Origin: Halichondria panicea | Taxonomy: Eukaryota; Porifera; Demospongiae; Suberitida; Halichondriidae | Reading direction: 5' to 3' | Assembly: GCF_963675165.1 (NCBI RefSeq) | Contig: NC_087386.1 | Location: 6,025,566-6,089,565, forward strand | DNA length: 64,000 nucleotides | Shown here: positions 38,780-51,100 of the stretch, piece after piece | Layout: each line of letters starts with the position of its first letter | Numbering within the stretch: position 1 is the first letter of the stretch | Program-made: the position numbers and the translations under genes | Notes under the pieces: generated by a model | Seen by the model: only the letters and a program-made list of their open reading frames with translations | Told to the model about the DNA's origin: nothing | Databases searched by the model: none

Positions 38780-40374
38780 TTGTCTATTGTGATGTACATA
38801 CGTGTCCTCCTGTGTGCAGTGTGTCTCCACCAAGCATGAAGATCTGGACCCTGATAACAGCTCCCTTCTATGAAAACAGAATCATATTTGTGAGTACCTA
38901 CAACACAGTGTGTGGGAGAGAGGGTCAACGCTTATATGTGCTCTAATATATAGGCTTCTAAAATTAATATTATTTTGTGTGCAGGTTGCTATGGACCTTG
39001 TTGCTGTGATTGGGTTTTCCACCATCCTAGAGCCACTGTGGGGCATCAAGGAGTTTATGGTTGGTTGCGTTATTTTCTTAAATACCTAATAATGATATCC
39101 CCATGTGCAGATATTCACAGGTGTGGTGGGTGTGGCCAGTCTGCTCTCTGGTGTTGTGTTCGCCATCTTCCTCTATTCTGTCACTTACTCGTACGATTAC
39201 ATGTGAGCAACATGTACATGCATGTAGACTACATGTGAGCAACATGTACATGCATGTGGTTGTCCAGGGTTTCATACAGAGCCCTGAGATTAACATTCAC
39301 TGATACTACCAGCAGAAGACTTACTCTGCTGGGTGGGGGTTTTCTGAAACTCACACTCTTGTATGCAGGTTGGTTCCGTTCCATGGTCTGGTAGCTCTTG
39401 CCTGTGGGTACGTGGTGGCAGTCAAGCAGTTCCATCCAGACAGTGTGGCCTTCCCCCCTCCTGCTCCGCCCACCTTTAGGGTCAAGGTACACAAAGGATC
39501 GTCCAACTGTGATTGTCTCAAAATCTACATGTACATTTTATCATAATTATCAAAACCAACTCATACTGTTCCTACACAGCACCTCTCTCTACTCATCATC
39601 ACCACGACGACGGTCCTGGCACTAGTGGGTGTGGTCTCGTACGCCTTCTTCTGGCTGTCCCTGAGTGGTACAGTATCAGGATGGATCTACCTTCGATTCT
39701 ACCAGAAGAAGGAGCAGGGGAGCAGAGGGGATATGTCAGAGAGCTTCTCTTTCGCCACTTTCTTCCCCGAGCCAATACAGTGAGCATCAGCATGGTTTCG
39801 TAATAATTATTATCATTTTTGGATTGTTTGGATATTTCTATTACAAAATGCACACGTTTTGTGTATCTAAGAGACGTCTTAAACTTTCTATATTATATTA
39901 CAGATATACCATAACTATAGCGCGAAATTTTCGTGGGCCTTAATTTCACTGTTTTCGTAGGTTAGCAATCCCCCACTAAATGCTTAGCTAACGGGGAAGA
40001 CACAGCGTCATTTTATCAGATACAATGTAGCGTGGAATTTAACGAAATGCTTTTAGAGGCCATTCCACGAAATTTAAGAGTCTCGAACATTTCGCGCTAT
40101 ACGGTAGTAGCTAGAAGTTGTCATAACTATTAATGTTGCAATAAATACACCTACGATAGATACACGACTGTGCTATTAATAAAATGAGTGTTTTCTCACA
40201 GACCTCCACTGGCTACGTTGGGTGGCTTCCTATATCACGTCCTAGTCAAGATCAAGGTGTGCCCCAAGGCAGTGAGGACCTACGATGTGAGTGCCCCCTC
40301 CACCATCCGTCTCACTTTACCAGGGACTGACCCCCTCGACGCTCAGAGGAGAAAGTAGGTGGAGCTTGTGCGAC

Positions 40375-40428
<54 letters not shown>

Positions 40429-41019
40429 AGTAGTGATTGACTGTAGTTTCCATTAAAGGTATGTACTCTGACAAATTGGTATATTCACATTTTTAAAAAT
40501 TTTGTCCTGTAATGATCACGTTAGATTTCTTATGGTATATACATGCACTGCAATGTTCACACACACACACACACCACCACCATCCACACACACACCACCA
40601 CCCCCCCCACACACACACACCACCACCCCCCGCACACACACACACACCACCACCACCACACACACACCACCACCCCCCACACACACACACACACCACCAC
40701 CCCCCACACACACACCACCACCCCCCCCACACACACACACACACACACACACCGCACACACGCATACAGACAGAGAGCATTGAAGGCACTGGACGAGAGA
40801 CTCAACAAGAACGATGAGCCATTGAGCTGGCCCTCTCTTGATGACGCTGGTACAAGCAGTCAAGAGGAGGAGATATCACAAGCTGTTGGTGCGGTGCAAC
40901 TAGAAGCTGTGGTGGTGCAAAGTCACCCTCCTCCTAGTGTGCCTACAGAGACTATTACTGATCAAAGCAAAGCATCGTCTAGTGCTAGCTTGCAGACTGC
41001 AAAGACAGAGCTAGTTTAG
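38436..41019 (+). CDS. TMEM115: transmembrane protein 115 homologue
   Basis: A Golgi rhomboid-like membrane protein without protease activity, linked to retrograde transport. Eight exons (38436-38560, 38820-38889, 38985-39059, 39111-39202, 39369-39486, 39580-39779, 40202-40354, 40770-41019) give 360 residues. Hydrophobic segments are clear (VLSGVIVLFYLFSF; VAMDLVAVIGFSTILEPLWG; VVGVASLLSGVVFAIFLYSV; LLIITTTTVLALVGVVSYAF). Diagnostic blocks are SGWIYLRFYQKK, SFSFATFFPEP, VLVKIKVCPKAVRTYDVSAP and QRRKQRALKALDERL. The tail after residue 300 is acidic and Ser-rich. Introns hold a family B MITE and CA repeats. Confidence 0.92.
39907..40106. mobile_element. family B-like MITE (200 bp)
   Basis: Inverted ends TACCATAACTATAGCGCGAA and ATTTCGCGCTATACGGTA. 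It lies in TMEM115 intron 6, 95 bp before exon 7. Confidence 0.75.
40555..40769. repeat. CA/CCA-rich low-complexity tract at a 3' splice site
   Basis: CACACA and CACCACCACC blocks alternate with CCCCCC and run to the acceptor of TMEM115 exon 8 at 40769. A second (TG)n tract follows the preceding donor at 40379-40425. Confidence 0.95.
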
Positions 41020-41239
41020 TGTATAATTATCATTCTTCACATGCATCACACATCTACTTGTGTTAATTGTGTTATGTTATCATGGCAACTAGCTAATGAA
41101 TAATGAATTTGCAAACATTTCTACACCCCCTAAGGCAGTCATCAACAACATGTGCTTGCCTACTGTTATAAAGTATGCTAGATCTACAAGCTAGCTGTAG
41201 TATATAAAATAGGTTGAGCTCTGACTAGACTGCCAAGCC

Positions 41240-44200
41240 ATGTCTAACTCAAGCCTTGTGAACAGACTGCAAGGTAAACTGCACCAGGAATCTCACACAA
41301 GACAACTACAGGAAGACGTCAACTCCAAACTGCAGACAGAGCATGATCGACTACTCAAGAGGCTAGCTGAGGCTGAGAATCACATCGATCGACTTCGATT
41401 GGGAGCACATCTTGAGCTAAAGAGACATTTTGTTGTCACGCACGAGCACAACTATGGCGACGATGATCATGCCTCGAGGGCCAAACCTGTATTACTACCA
41501 CACCACCCCCCAGTACATGATCTAAACACTGCTACCACTAGAACTGACATGTCTGTTGGAACCACATGGGAGGGGATAGTACATGATATCGAATTACCAG
41601 AAGACACTCTGACTGATTTAGACGAGAGATTACACCACCCATCACCTCAGCATTACACACTCGATGTTAACACTGACCATGAGTCCGAACCTATTGACCA
41701 CACCCCATACGAGGACACCTCCTCCTTGAGCACGGACGGAGATATCTCTCAGATGTCAGCGACTACGATTGTGGATAGGGCAAGTGCTGAGAGTATACAA
41801 TATGCACATTTACTCAAGATCAAGTCTCTACAGGGGAAAATTTCCGAGCTCAAATCAAAGCTTAACGAGAAGGGCTCCCCATTTAATGAAGGGGTTTCCC
41901 CATGTAACGAGGGGGGCGCCTCATTTAACGAGGTACTGACGGGACTACGAGATGTGCAGACGGAGCATACACAGTTGAGTGAGGATATTCACGAGTCACA
42001 GGCCACACTGGAGGCACTAAAGAACAAGTACAAGGGAAAAGCATCTCGGAGGATAGCAAGCAGTCAGCAAGCCATTGGAAAGGAGGTAGTTTACAATTGA
42101 CATTTTAGTCCGTACAGCCTTGTCTTTTCCTACTGTAGCTATAATTGTGTTTGTATGTACAGCCTAAATACTGACCTGACTTTACTTTCCGTAAACTGTT
42201 TCAACAGCCGTTAACAATAATCCAATTTCAACAATTTTATGGTTTTCTGAAAGCTTAGAAAGAGACCTTTCAAATGAATGTGTTTAAATTTAGCATTTTT
42301 CGCCTTTGGACCATGGACTAATCCATGGTATTGGGTCGAAATTAGCTAATTATTTGATCTCTCAAAGATGAACATGTATGACATCATTTGAAACGTCTCT
42401 TTCTAAGCTTTCAGAAAATATGAAAATTAATCCACTGAATTCAAGTTATGGCAGCTGAAAGAGTGTCAGAGTCAGAATTGCTTTTGTTTTTTTCTTCACT
42501 GCAGTTGGCTACTCTTGCTGACCAACTTAGTGACTTTGTGCAGCTCCTACAGTTGACGGCGGAACCGTCTCAAACCTCCACTCCACCCATCTTCATGCCC
42601 TTACACCTCCACACTCCCACACGCCCACTCCTCCACACACCACACAAGACGAGGGACGAGACCACGCCTCTCCTCCCCCCTCCCGGATCATCTGCTACAG
42701 AGAGTGCCCTACATGCTCCAATAAATGGACAATGGCGAGTGAAGTATTATATAATATAGAATGGTCTCAGAATCAAAAAACTGAAGGAATTTGGACATAA
42801 TAATCATACTGTTGCAAGTGCCAATAAACTGCTTTTGGTACTAATGAATTAATTGCCATGTCATAACTAAATACAAGTCATAGTACATGGCAGCTATAAA
42901 ATTATTCTACACAGCCTTTGCTACTGGAAAAGTATTTGTACTGTGCTCACTTTTTAATAATGCTAGCTCTATTAAATTTTTATGACTCCCCTTTCTCCAC
43001 ACAGGTCTCCTCAACCAGTGGAGGATGACTCGGACAGTATCGTGTGTTCAGAGCTCTCTTACGACTCCTCCCCTTTCCTCTCTTCCAAGTATTTCTCTTC
43101 AACGCTGGATATAGAATCACATGATGCTACAGTTGACCCGCTAGAACTGTCACCTGATGGTGTATACCGTACTAGTGATGATGGCAAGTATCAGACACAT
43201 ACAGAGCAGTCAAGTGATGTGTACAATCCACCACCTCAGCGTCGTGATGGTGTATATCGTACTAGTGATGATGGCAAGTATCAGACACATACAGAGCAGT
43301 CAAGTGATGTGTATAATCCACCACCTCAGCGTCCTGATGGTGTATATCGTACTAGTGATGATGGCAAATATCAGACACATACAGAGCAGTCAAGTGATGT
43401 GTACAGTCCACCACCTCAGCGTCCTGATGGTGTATATCGTACTAGTGATGATGGCAAATATCAGACACATACAGAGCAGTCAAGTGATGTATACAGTCCA
43501 CCACCTCAGCGTCATGATGGTGTATATCGTACTAGTGATGATGGCAAGTATCAGACACATACAGAGCAGTCAAGTGATGTGTACAGTCCACCACCTCAGC
43601 GTCCTGATGGTGTATACCGTACTAGTGATGATGGCAAGTATCAGACACATACAGAGCAGTCAAGTGATGTATACAGTCCACCACCTCAGCGACCTGATGG
43701 TGTATACCGTACTAGTGATGATGGCAAGTATCAGACACATACAGAGCAGTCAAGTGATGTGTACAGTCCACCACCTCAGCGTCCTGATGGTGTATATCGT
43801 ACTAGTGATGATGGCAAGTATCAGACACATACAGAGCAGTCAAGTGATGTATACAGTCCACCACCTCAGCAACCTAGAGAAGATACGTTCCTCCTACAAG
43901 AGAGAGCTCCTTCAACAACTGAATTAAATGAAGGTTGTCTAACATACCACACACACTAGCTACTAGTACTCTGTATGTTAACAATTATTAGCTAGCAATT
44001 TGATGTAGGTAGTTAAGTATATAGAGGGTTCGTGTAAGTTATAACTTTTATCATGAATTGTATGATGCATAAAAACGTGGCTACCTAGAGAGCTAAGAAA
44101 ATGTACTCATGAAGTTTTAATTTTTTTACAGGAACTGATCCAAGAGGCACATTCCTGCTGCCAGACGCCCCCTCATTCACGACTGTACCAAGAGGCCAGC

Positions 44201-47200
44201 TATCGGACACCTCCTCATTCGCAACTGGACCAAGCGACCAGCTGTCAGACGCCCCCTCATTCACAACTGGACCAAGAGGCCAGCTATCGGACGCCCCCTC
44301 ATTCACAACTGGACCAAGAGGCCAGCTATCGGACGCCCCCTCATTCACAACTGGACCAAGAAGCCAGCTGTTGAACGCCCCCTCATTCACGGCTGTACCA
44401 AGGGACCAACTATCAGACGCCCCCTCATTTACAACTGGCCAGCGGCCATACTCCCCCTCATTCACAACTGTACCACCGAATGAGAGAATGATATCATCTG
44501 ATAACAGTGAAACTGAACACTACGAACAATTTACTGCTGCACCAAAATCATCCCGCATCCCTAGAGCCAATCATATCTCTCAAAAAGCTCCAAGAAGAGA
44601 ACCAGAACATTTGTACGAACAACCACACTCCCGGCAGTCCCCCTCCTACACACCCTCACACATAGGGCTCGTGTCCACCCACTCCATATCACAGTCTTCC
44701 TCAGCCCACGTCCGAGAGAGTGTCTCAAACCGCCCCCACCACACACTCACACCATCACAAGGCCATCACCATGAAGCCTACAAGTCCTCGCATCAACCTA
44801 CGAGTGTGTCAAACTATCCACAGTCTGTCACAGCATCACAGTTATCTGCATCTGCTACTGGAGCACTTCCCCTCACACCCTCACACCCCCACACTAGCCG
44901 GCCCCTCACACCCTCACACTCTTCAGCGACCAGTGCCTACACACCCTCACACCTCCACACTAGCCGGCAGCCGCCCCTCACACCATCACACTCTTCAGCG
45001 ACCACCTACACATCCTCACACCTCACACACTCGGCTCAGAACCACACTCCATCGTGTAATACCATCGGCACATCCTCCTCATCTTCAGTTATTAGCAGCC
45101 GAACCAAGCCGTCAGAAATGGACAGAGGTGTGGTCAAAACATCCGCCAGGGGAGAGGACAGAGGTGTGGTTAAGATGTCCGCCAGGGGAGAGGACGGAGG
45201 TGTGGTTAAGATGTCCGCCAGGGGAGAGGACAGAGGTATGGTCAAGATGTCCGCCAGGGGAGAGGACAGAGGTGTGGTCAAGATGTCCGCCAGGGGAGAG
45301 GACAGAGGTGTGGTCAAGATGTCCGCCAGGGGAGAGGACAGAGGTGTGGTCAAGATGTCCGCCAGGGGAGAGGACAGAGGTGTGGTCAAGATGTCTGCCG
45401 AGGAAGAGAAGGAGAAGCAAGACTACACCACACTCACTGTGTATGTCTACAATGTACCACAGTGATTATGTTTATAAGCTAGGTTTTAAAGCTATCACAA
45501 TTATCGTACCCCTCGTGCGGCTAGGCCTTGAGGTGTAATAATATTATATTGTTCAATGTCTTCATATTGAATTCCTGTATACGTATACACACATGTATGG
45601 AACAGGTGCAGTCATTAGCTGTTATTGTGACTGACAGTCCTTGTGAAGTTTCATACTTTGTGATCTTACAGACTAAACAGTTGTTCAGTATAAAATAGTT
45701 ATCAAGTTGTTATTTTTGTTTTTTCTGCAGCTCTGCCATTGATCAGTTGAGAGCTGAACTGGACCAACTTAAGGAGCAGATAATGAGGTCACAATCGTCA
45801 GTGGTCCTCACACACCCACACCGTCGTCACTCCGATCACAGCTCCACACCGCCCACACACTCGGCATACAGCAGCTATCCCAGTCACACCCCTCACAGCT
45901 ACACTCACCATGCCTCACAAGAAGTACACCCTCACGAAACGACTCCGATATACGCCTCCTCGTCCCTCCCTTCACACACTTCCCTCGTAGCCTCACCCCC
46001 TCACAGCACGCCCCCTCACCACACCTCCCCCAGACGCTGTGTCCATACTGAGCAAATCACAACAGTTGAACTATCATCACCTGAGGGGCATTTATCGAGT
46101 ATACCTCTTCTTTATACCCCCTCGAGGACTATTAGCGCCATGGCAACACCGCAGACCACACCCTCTCACGGTATGAGCGACGGAACACAACTAGACACAG
46201 TGAGCAACGCAGTGTATAACAATCAACCAACTTTCAGTAGACATTTGTCAACACACACCCGACATTTCAGAGCCGGTTCAACACCGCAATTTAGTGATAA
46301 TTCAACTCCTTTGAGAACTGGTGATTTATTTGGCTCCAATACAAGACTCAGTACACCGGCATCAGTGAGTAATATCGGTTATGAACAATCGTCTAGAAAC
46401 TCGCAAACCGAACTCTCGAATCACGGAGCTTTGTATAGTAGTAACCAGAGCACTACACGTCGTATGACATCATCAACTAGACGTCCATCAAATGATCGCT
46501 ATTCTGTAGAGGGAGAAAAAATGAAAAGAAGTTTAGAATCGTTTGAAAGAAGGCCAAGTGTTGAAAAATCAATATCGGATAGCAAATCTGGATCGTCGAG
46601 ATTTTCAAGGAGCTCTAGTTTTGAACGACAAACTCGTGAATTTGATGATGATTGGTCATGTCCGCAGTGTAGTGGTAGAGGAACAAGTTCCACTGCTGTA
46701 TCCCCCGGGGGAACACGTACTCAGACACGCACACACAAGTGTACTCAAGTGTATAGATCTCCAACACCCACGATGAATAATGGCCGCATCAACACTGGCA
46801 GGGAACAAGGCTTGGGCACGATGGATAATGGCCGCATCAGCACTGGCAGGGAACAAGGCTTAGGCACGATGAATAATGGCCGCATCAGAGAACAAGGCTT
46901 GGGCACGATGGATAATGGCCACATCAGCACTGGCAGGGAACAAGGCTTGGGCACGATGGATAATGGCCGCATTAGCACTGGCAGGGAACAAGGCTTGGGC
47001 ACGATGGATAATGGCCGCATCAGCACTGGCAGAGAACAAGGCTTGGGCACGATGGATAATGGCCGCATCAGCACACATGGCAGAGAACAAGGCTTGGACA
47101 CGATGGATAATGGCCGCATCAGAGAACAAGGCTTGGGCACGATGGATAATGATGGCTTGGGCACAATGGATAATGGTGGCTTCAGCACACATGGCAGAGA

Positions 47201-47615
47201 ACAAGGCTTGGGCACAATGGATAATGGCTGCATCAGCACACATGGAGGCTTAGGCACAATGGATAATGGCCGCATCAACACTGGCAGAGAACAAGGCTTG
47301 GGTATTGGATCCATGAGGGACAGAGCCACTCTGAGGAGCACAGCTGACCATCGTAACCAACCCTCTACAAAGACACAGTCAGGTGTGTGTGTACTGTACA
47401 CGTACGTCTTGCTGTGTATATGTGGTATCTACCCCCTCTCATTGATGGGACTAAGTAGTTTTCTACACAATACATGTGTACATACTATACTTTCTAATGG
47501 TGTTTTGGTGCTTCCTCCAATCCTATGTAAAAAACATTTCTTATAATTTGTAGTTAGTCTAGTTACTCCCTCCAATGTAAGTATATGCCATTAGCCTATA
47601 AGGGCTGGTTGTGCG

Positions 47616-47672
<57 letters not shown>

Positions 47673-49696
47673 ACGCACACACACACACCAGGTCAAGCTG
47701 ACAAGAGAGACTACAGTGCCCAGGCAACCACTCCTGACAATGTCAGGGGGGAGGAGCCAAGCTTCGCTCAAGTGATTACCTCAACACCCACAAAAACCAA
47801 CAGAACTGTCCAACAAACACCACATGCAGTACCCGCAAACCAAAAAGCACTCTTCCATTCCGAGGACTCAATCTCTCCCTCACCCCCAGCGGCTGGAGAG
47901 AGAGATCGCTCACGGGAAAAAAGGAGTGTAAAGTTATCAAGTCCAGCCTCTCCCTCAGGCTATGGGTCTACACAACCACATGCTACTTATCGTACCGTTG
48001 CAACCACCCGGCACTCTACTCCGGGTGCAGTACACAGAGTGGCAGTCACCTCACAAGATGGCCAACCTAACACCACGTCTCCCCAGCACACACATTATCG
48101 GAGCACAGGTCCAGCCTATCCCTCAGGCTATGGGTCTACACAACCTTATCGTACCGCTGCAACCACCCGGCACTCTACTCTGGGTACAGCAGATGGCCGA
48201 CCTAACACCACCTTCCCCCAACATACACATTATCGGAGCACAAGTCCAGCCTATCCCTCAGGCTATGGGTCTACACAACCTTATCGTACCGCTGCAACCA
48301 CCCGGCACTCTACTCTGGGTACAGCAGATGGCCGACCTAACACCACCTCCCCCCAACATACACATTATCGGAGCACAAGTCCAGCCTCTCCCTCAGGCTA
48401 TGGGTCTACACAACCTTATCGTACCGCTGCAACCACCCAGCACTCTACTCTGGGTGCAGCAGATGGCCGACCTAACACCACCTCCCCCCAACATACACAT
48501 TATCGGAGCACAAGTCCAGCCTCTCCCTCAGGCTATGGGTCTACACAACCTTATCGTACCGCTGCAACCACCCAGCACTCTACTCTGGGTGCAGCAGATG
48601 GCCGACCTAACACCACCTCCCCCCAACATACACATTATCAGAGCACAAGTCCAGCCTCTCCCTCAGGCTATGGGTATACACAACCTTATCGTATCGCTGT
48701 AACCACCCGGCACTCACCTCCAGGCACAGCACACAGAGTGACAGTCATCTCACAAGATGGCCGACCTACCTCCCCCCGGCACACACATTATCAAAGCCGC
48801 CCTACTGTAAGAGACACCCTCCATACAGAAAGAAGAGACTACGGCAGTAACGTATCCATGGCAGCAAGACACACACCACTCGAAGGCAACTATAAACACT
48901 TTACTACATCAGCCACATATGGCCCAACCCCAACCAATCTCATGTATGGACCCCCCACAGTCGTGACCCCCAGCAGACAAGAGAGGGGACCACCCACAGT
49001 CGTGACCCCCAGCAGACGAGATAGGGGACCCGCCACAGTCGTGACCCCCAGCAGACAAGAGAGGGGACCACCCACAGTCGTGACCCCCAGCAGACGAGAT
49101 AGGAGACCCGCCACAGTCGTGACCCCCAGCAGGGTGGTATACGTATCGACACACTCTCCATCGGACGAGGAGCTGTATCTCTCCGAGCCAGTTGGTACAA
49201 CACAGAGGATAAAGGTCAAAGGTGGGAGGAGGCTGGTTGTGAGACCTGTGCATTATGTTGTGAGGGGGAGTGGCTTTGACAGTGGACAGGAAGTGAAGGT
49301 CAGAGGTCCTTGTATTGCTAGTTTAAGTACATCCTACCCATCTCTACCGTGCATATTATTTTGGATGGTCTTTCCAATAGCTAGTGTGTTAGTTTTTTTA
49401 TCAATCAATTTGACCACATCAAAAGCTTATACTCTAGCAATTTTTCCATAATCAGTTCAGATTCTCTAGCACTCAACCAATTAATGTGTTTGTTGTAGAC
49501 TAACGCATATAATTATGTTAGTTGAATCCGTAGAATAAAAGTTACATTTTGTTACCTCCGCCCTTCCCAGATGATGGACGGCCATGGTGGTCAGCTGGAT
49601 CTGAGCCAGGCTCTGCGTCTGGCCAAAACCCTCAAGAAAAGATCCCGCAAGATGCAAAGCTCTCTCAAGGAACTGGCCAAACACAAGAATATCTAG
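41240..49696 (+). CDS. large AKNA-like coiled-coil protein with six in-frame tandem-repeat arrays
   Basis: Seven exons (41240-42085, 42505-42743, 43005-43933, 44132-45440, 45731-47382, 47692-49298, 49571-49696) close in frame to 2235 residues. The N-terminus has coiled coil with [20 protein letters not shown] then LGA, a block resembling AKNA/AKNAD1, and a second helix [20 protein letters not shown]. Residues near 280-310 ([16 protein letters not shown]) and 1110-1130 ([13 protein letters not shown]) are further helices. A CPQCSGRG pair of cysteines lies near residue 1420. The C-terminal exon encodes [20 protein letters not shown], similar to the AKNA C-terminus. In vertebrates AKNA organises microtubules at centrosomes; that role is only inferred here. 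More than 40% of the coding sequence is tandem repeat, listed separately. The donor of exon 2 is weak (GTATTA). Confidence 0.6.
42201..42445. repeat. complete fold-back repeat copy
   Basis: Left arm 42243-42277 and right arm 42384-42418 are reverse complements over 35 nt with one mismatch (core CTGAAAGCTTAGAAAGAGAC). The centre (42309-42330) is a smaller palindrome around CCATGG...CCATGG. It lies in the first intron of the AKNA-like gene. Confidence 0.85.
43156..43875 (+). repeat. coding array 1: 90 bp x 8
   Basis: Exactly eight 30-residue units (start [18 protein letters not shown], end VYSPPPQRP) in exon 3 of the AKNA-like gene. Units differ by a few bases, mostly synonymous (CCGT/CGT, AAG/AAA) or N/S and H/R/P changes. 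Confidence 0.97.
44164..44463 (+). repeat. coding array 2: 42 bp x 7
   Basis: Seven units of the 14-residue repeat [14 protein letters not shown] at the start of exon 4, with an eighth partial unit (SPSFTTVP). Confidence 0.95.
45121..45408 (+). repeat. coding array 3: 36 bp x 8
   Basis: Eight units of the 12-residue repeat [12 protein letters not shown] near the end of exon 4. The last unit ends SAEEE. Confidence 0.95.
46773..47304 (+). repeat. coding array 4: 48-bp unit, about 11 degenerate copies
   Basis: The basic unit is [16 protein letters not shown] (16 residues). Several units are shortened or lengthened by whole codons (for example [19 protein letters not shown]), always keeping the frame. 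Exon 5. Confidence 0.95.
47621..47690. repeat. (CA)n microsatellite at a 3' splice site
   Basis: CA/CGCA repeats run into the acceptor of exon 6 of the AKNA-like gene (AG at 47690-47691). Confidence 0.95.
47940..48797 (+). repeat. coding array 5: about 135 bp x 6
   Basis: Six units of a 45-residue repeat, starting [20 protein letters not shown] and ending [10 protein letters not shown]. The first and last units carry an extra [10 protein letters not shown]-type insert. Exon 6. Confidence 0.95.
48951..49133 (+). repeat. coding array 6: 39 bp x 5
   Basis: Five 13-residue units alternating [13 protein letters not shown] and [13 protein letters not shown] in exon 6. Confidence 0.95.
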
Positions 49697-49876
49697 GGCT
49701 AGTTTGAATTAACTCTGTGTCTATGATTATAGCTAGCTTGCAATTGCAATATTGCTATTTTGACCGCCATTAATTTTGTTTGAATTGTTGAATCATTCAA
49801 CGTATACGTGTTATGATATTAAATACTGTTATTATAAAATAAGTTGATTAATCACATTATATATGTACAAAAATTC

Positions 49877-49882
49877 AATAAA
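49877..49882 (+). terminator. poly(A) signal of the AKNA-like gene
   Basis: AATAAA about 180 bp beyond the stop codon, between two convergent genes (the BRD4-type gene ends at 50088). Confidence 0.5.
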
Positions 49883-50087
49883 TATAATTATGCCTATAAA
49901 TATTCCAACAGTGATCACACAAGAGCATATAATAAACAACAAGATTTGCAATCAACTGAACAAAAGGTTAAATGCATGGCAATCGGTTTCTATAGTGACT
50001 ATACGTACGGTTGCTATGGAGCAAGTTCTCCACAAACACAAATTGCAGTTTAATAACATGCTCACACACAAAACACACGTCACAAGG

Positions 50088-51041
50088 TTATGATGATAGA
50101 GTGTCCATTTCAAACTGGTTCATGATGTCCATCTGGTGAGTCATGTCCACTTGCTGCTTCATCTGTGCGTGTGTGGGTGGGGTCAGTGGGTGGGGTCAGT
50201 GTCAATACATCATATATAATTTTTCTATAGCCAATAATGGAAAATTAGGTACTTTTCTGCTGTTTAACAATTGAATTTTGTCGGGACCATAATTTGGTAA
50301 TTTTTCGGCTTTGGACCATGGGCTATTATTATCCATGGTATTGGGTCGAAATTAGTAAATTCTTTGATCGCTCAAATATGAACATGTATCACCATCTGAA
50401 AGGCCTCTTTCAGAAAATCACAAAAGCAGTGAAATTGGATTGACGGTATATTATTATCTCAGGGCTAACCTTCTCTCGTTGCTTCCGCTGCTCTGCTCTC
50501 ATTCGCTCCCTCCTCAGACGTGCCTCTTCGTCGCCGTCGGTAACCTTGCCCCCCTCCCCTCCGGGAGATGAACCATCTGACCTCGGCTCAGACATTTCGA
50601 CCTTCTCTCTGGGGTCACACAGAAAAAGAAACACTTTATTAGGCAGATCTTTTTAGGACATAGAAAGAGACATACTGCACGTGCTAATACGAACAATAAA
50701 AGTTGTAGGTGTGCCAGCGCTCTAAGCCAAACAATTAATCTAATTAAGAGATGACGTGGATTGATAGTATGTTAGTTATGTAGGTAGGTACCTTTCTTTA
50801 GCTTTCTTGTGTTCTTCCTCCACATGTTTCCTCTGCTGTGTCTTGGCCACTTCTTGTTCCCTTGCCAGTCGTTCCTGAGAGAAAGTTGACAGCACATTGT
50901 AATCATTACGCCAACCATCAACTTTAAAAGCATGCATTCTAGAGTTCTAAATTATACACACAGGTTTGTCACTATTCAAGCTATGGCATCCACCCACCAC
51001 ACAACGCCCACACAATCACTCCCCACCCACACACGCCCACA

Positions 51042-51100
<59 letters not shown>

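Noticed and set aside
40493-40863. Open frames in the CA/CCACC tract near 40.6 kb
   Set aside because: Low-complexity intron sequence before TMEM115 exon 8.
42727-42743. A third GC donor (ATG|GCGAGT) at exon 2 of the AKNA-like gene
   Set aside because: A GT donor 10 bases further (GAA|GTATTA) gives the same phase, so a non-canonical site is not required.
45036-45420. Minus-strand repetitive open frames over array 3
   Set aside because: Shadows of the 36-bp coding array.
46745-47401. Minus-strand open frame of 218 residues across array 4
   Set aside because: Antisense shadow of a repeat whose unit is a multiple of three; the sense frame splices properly to its neighbours.
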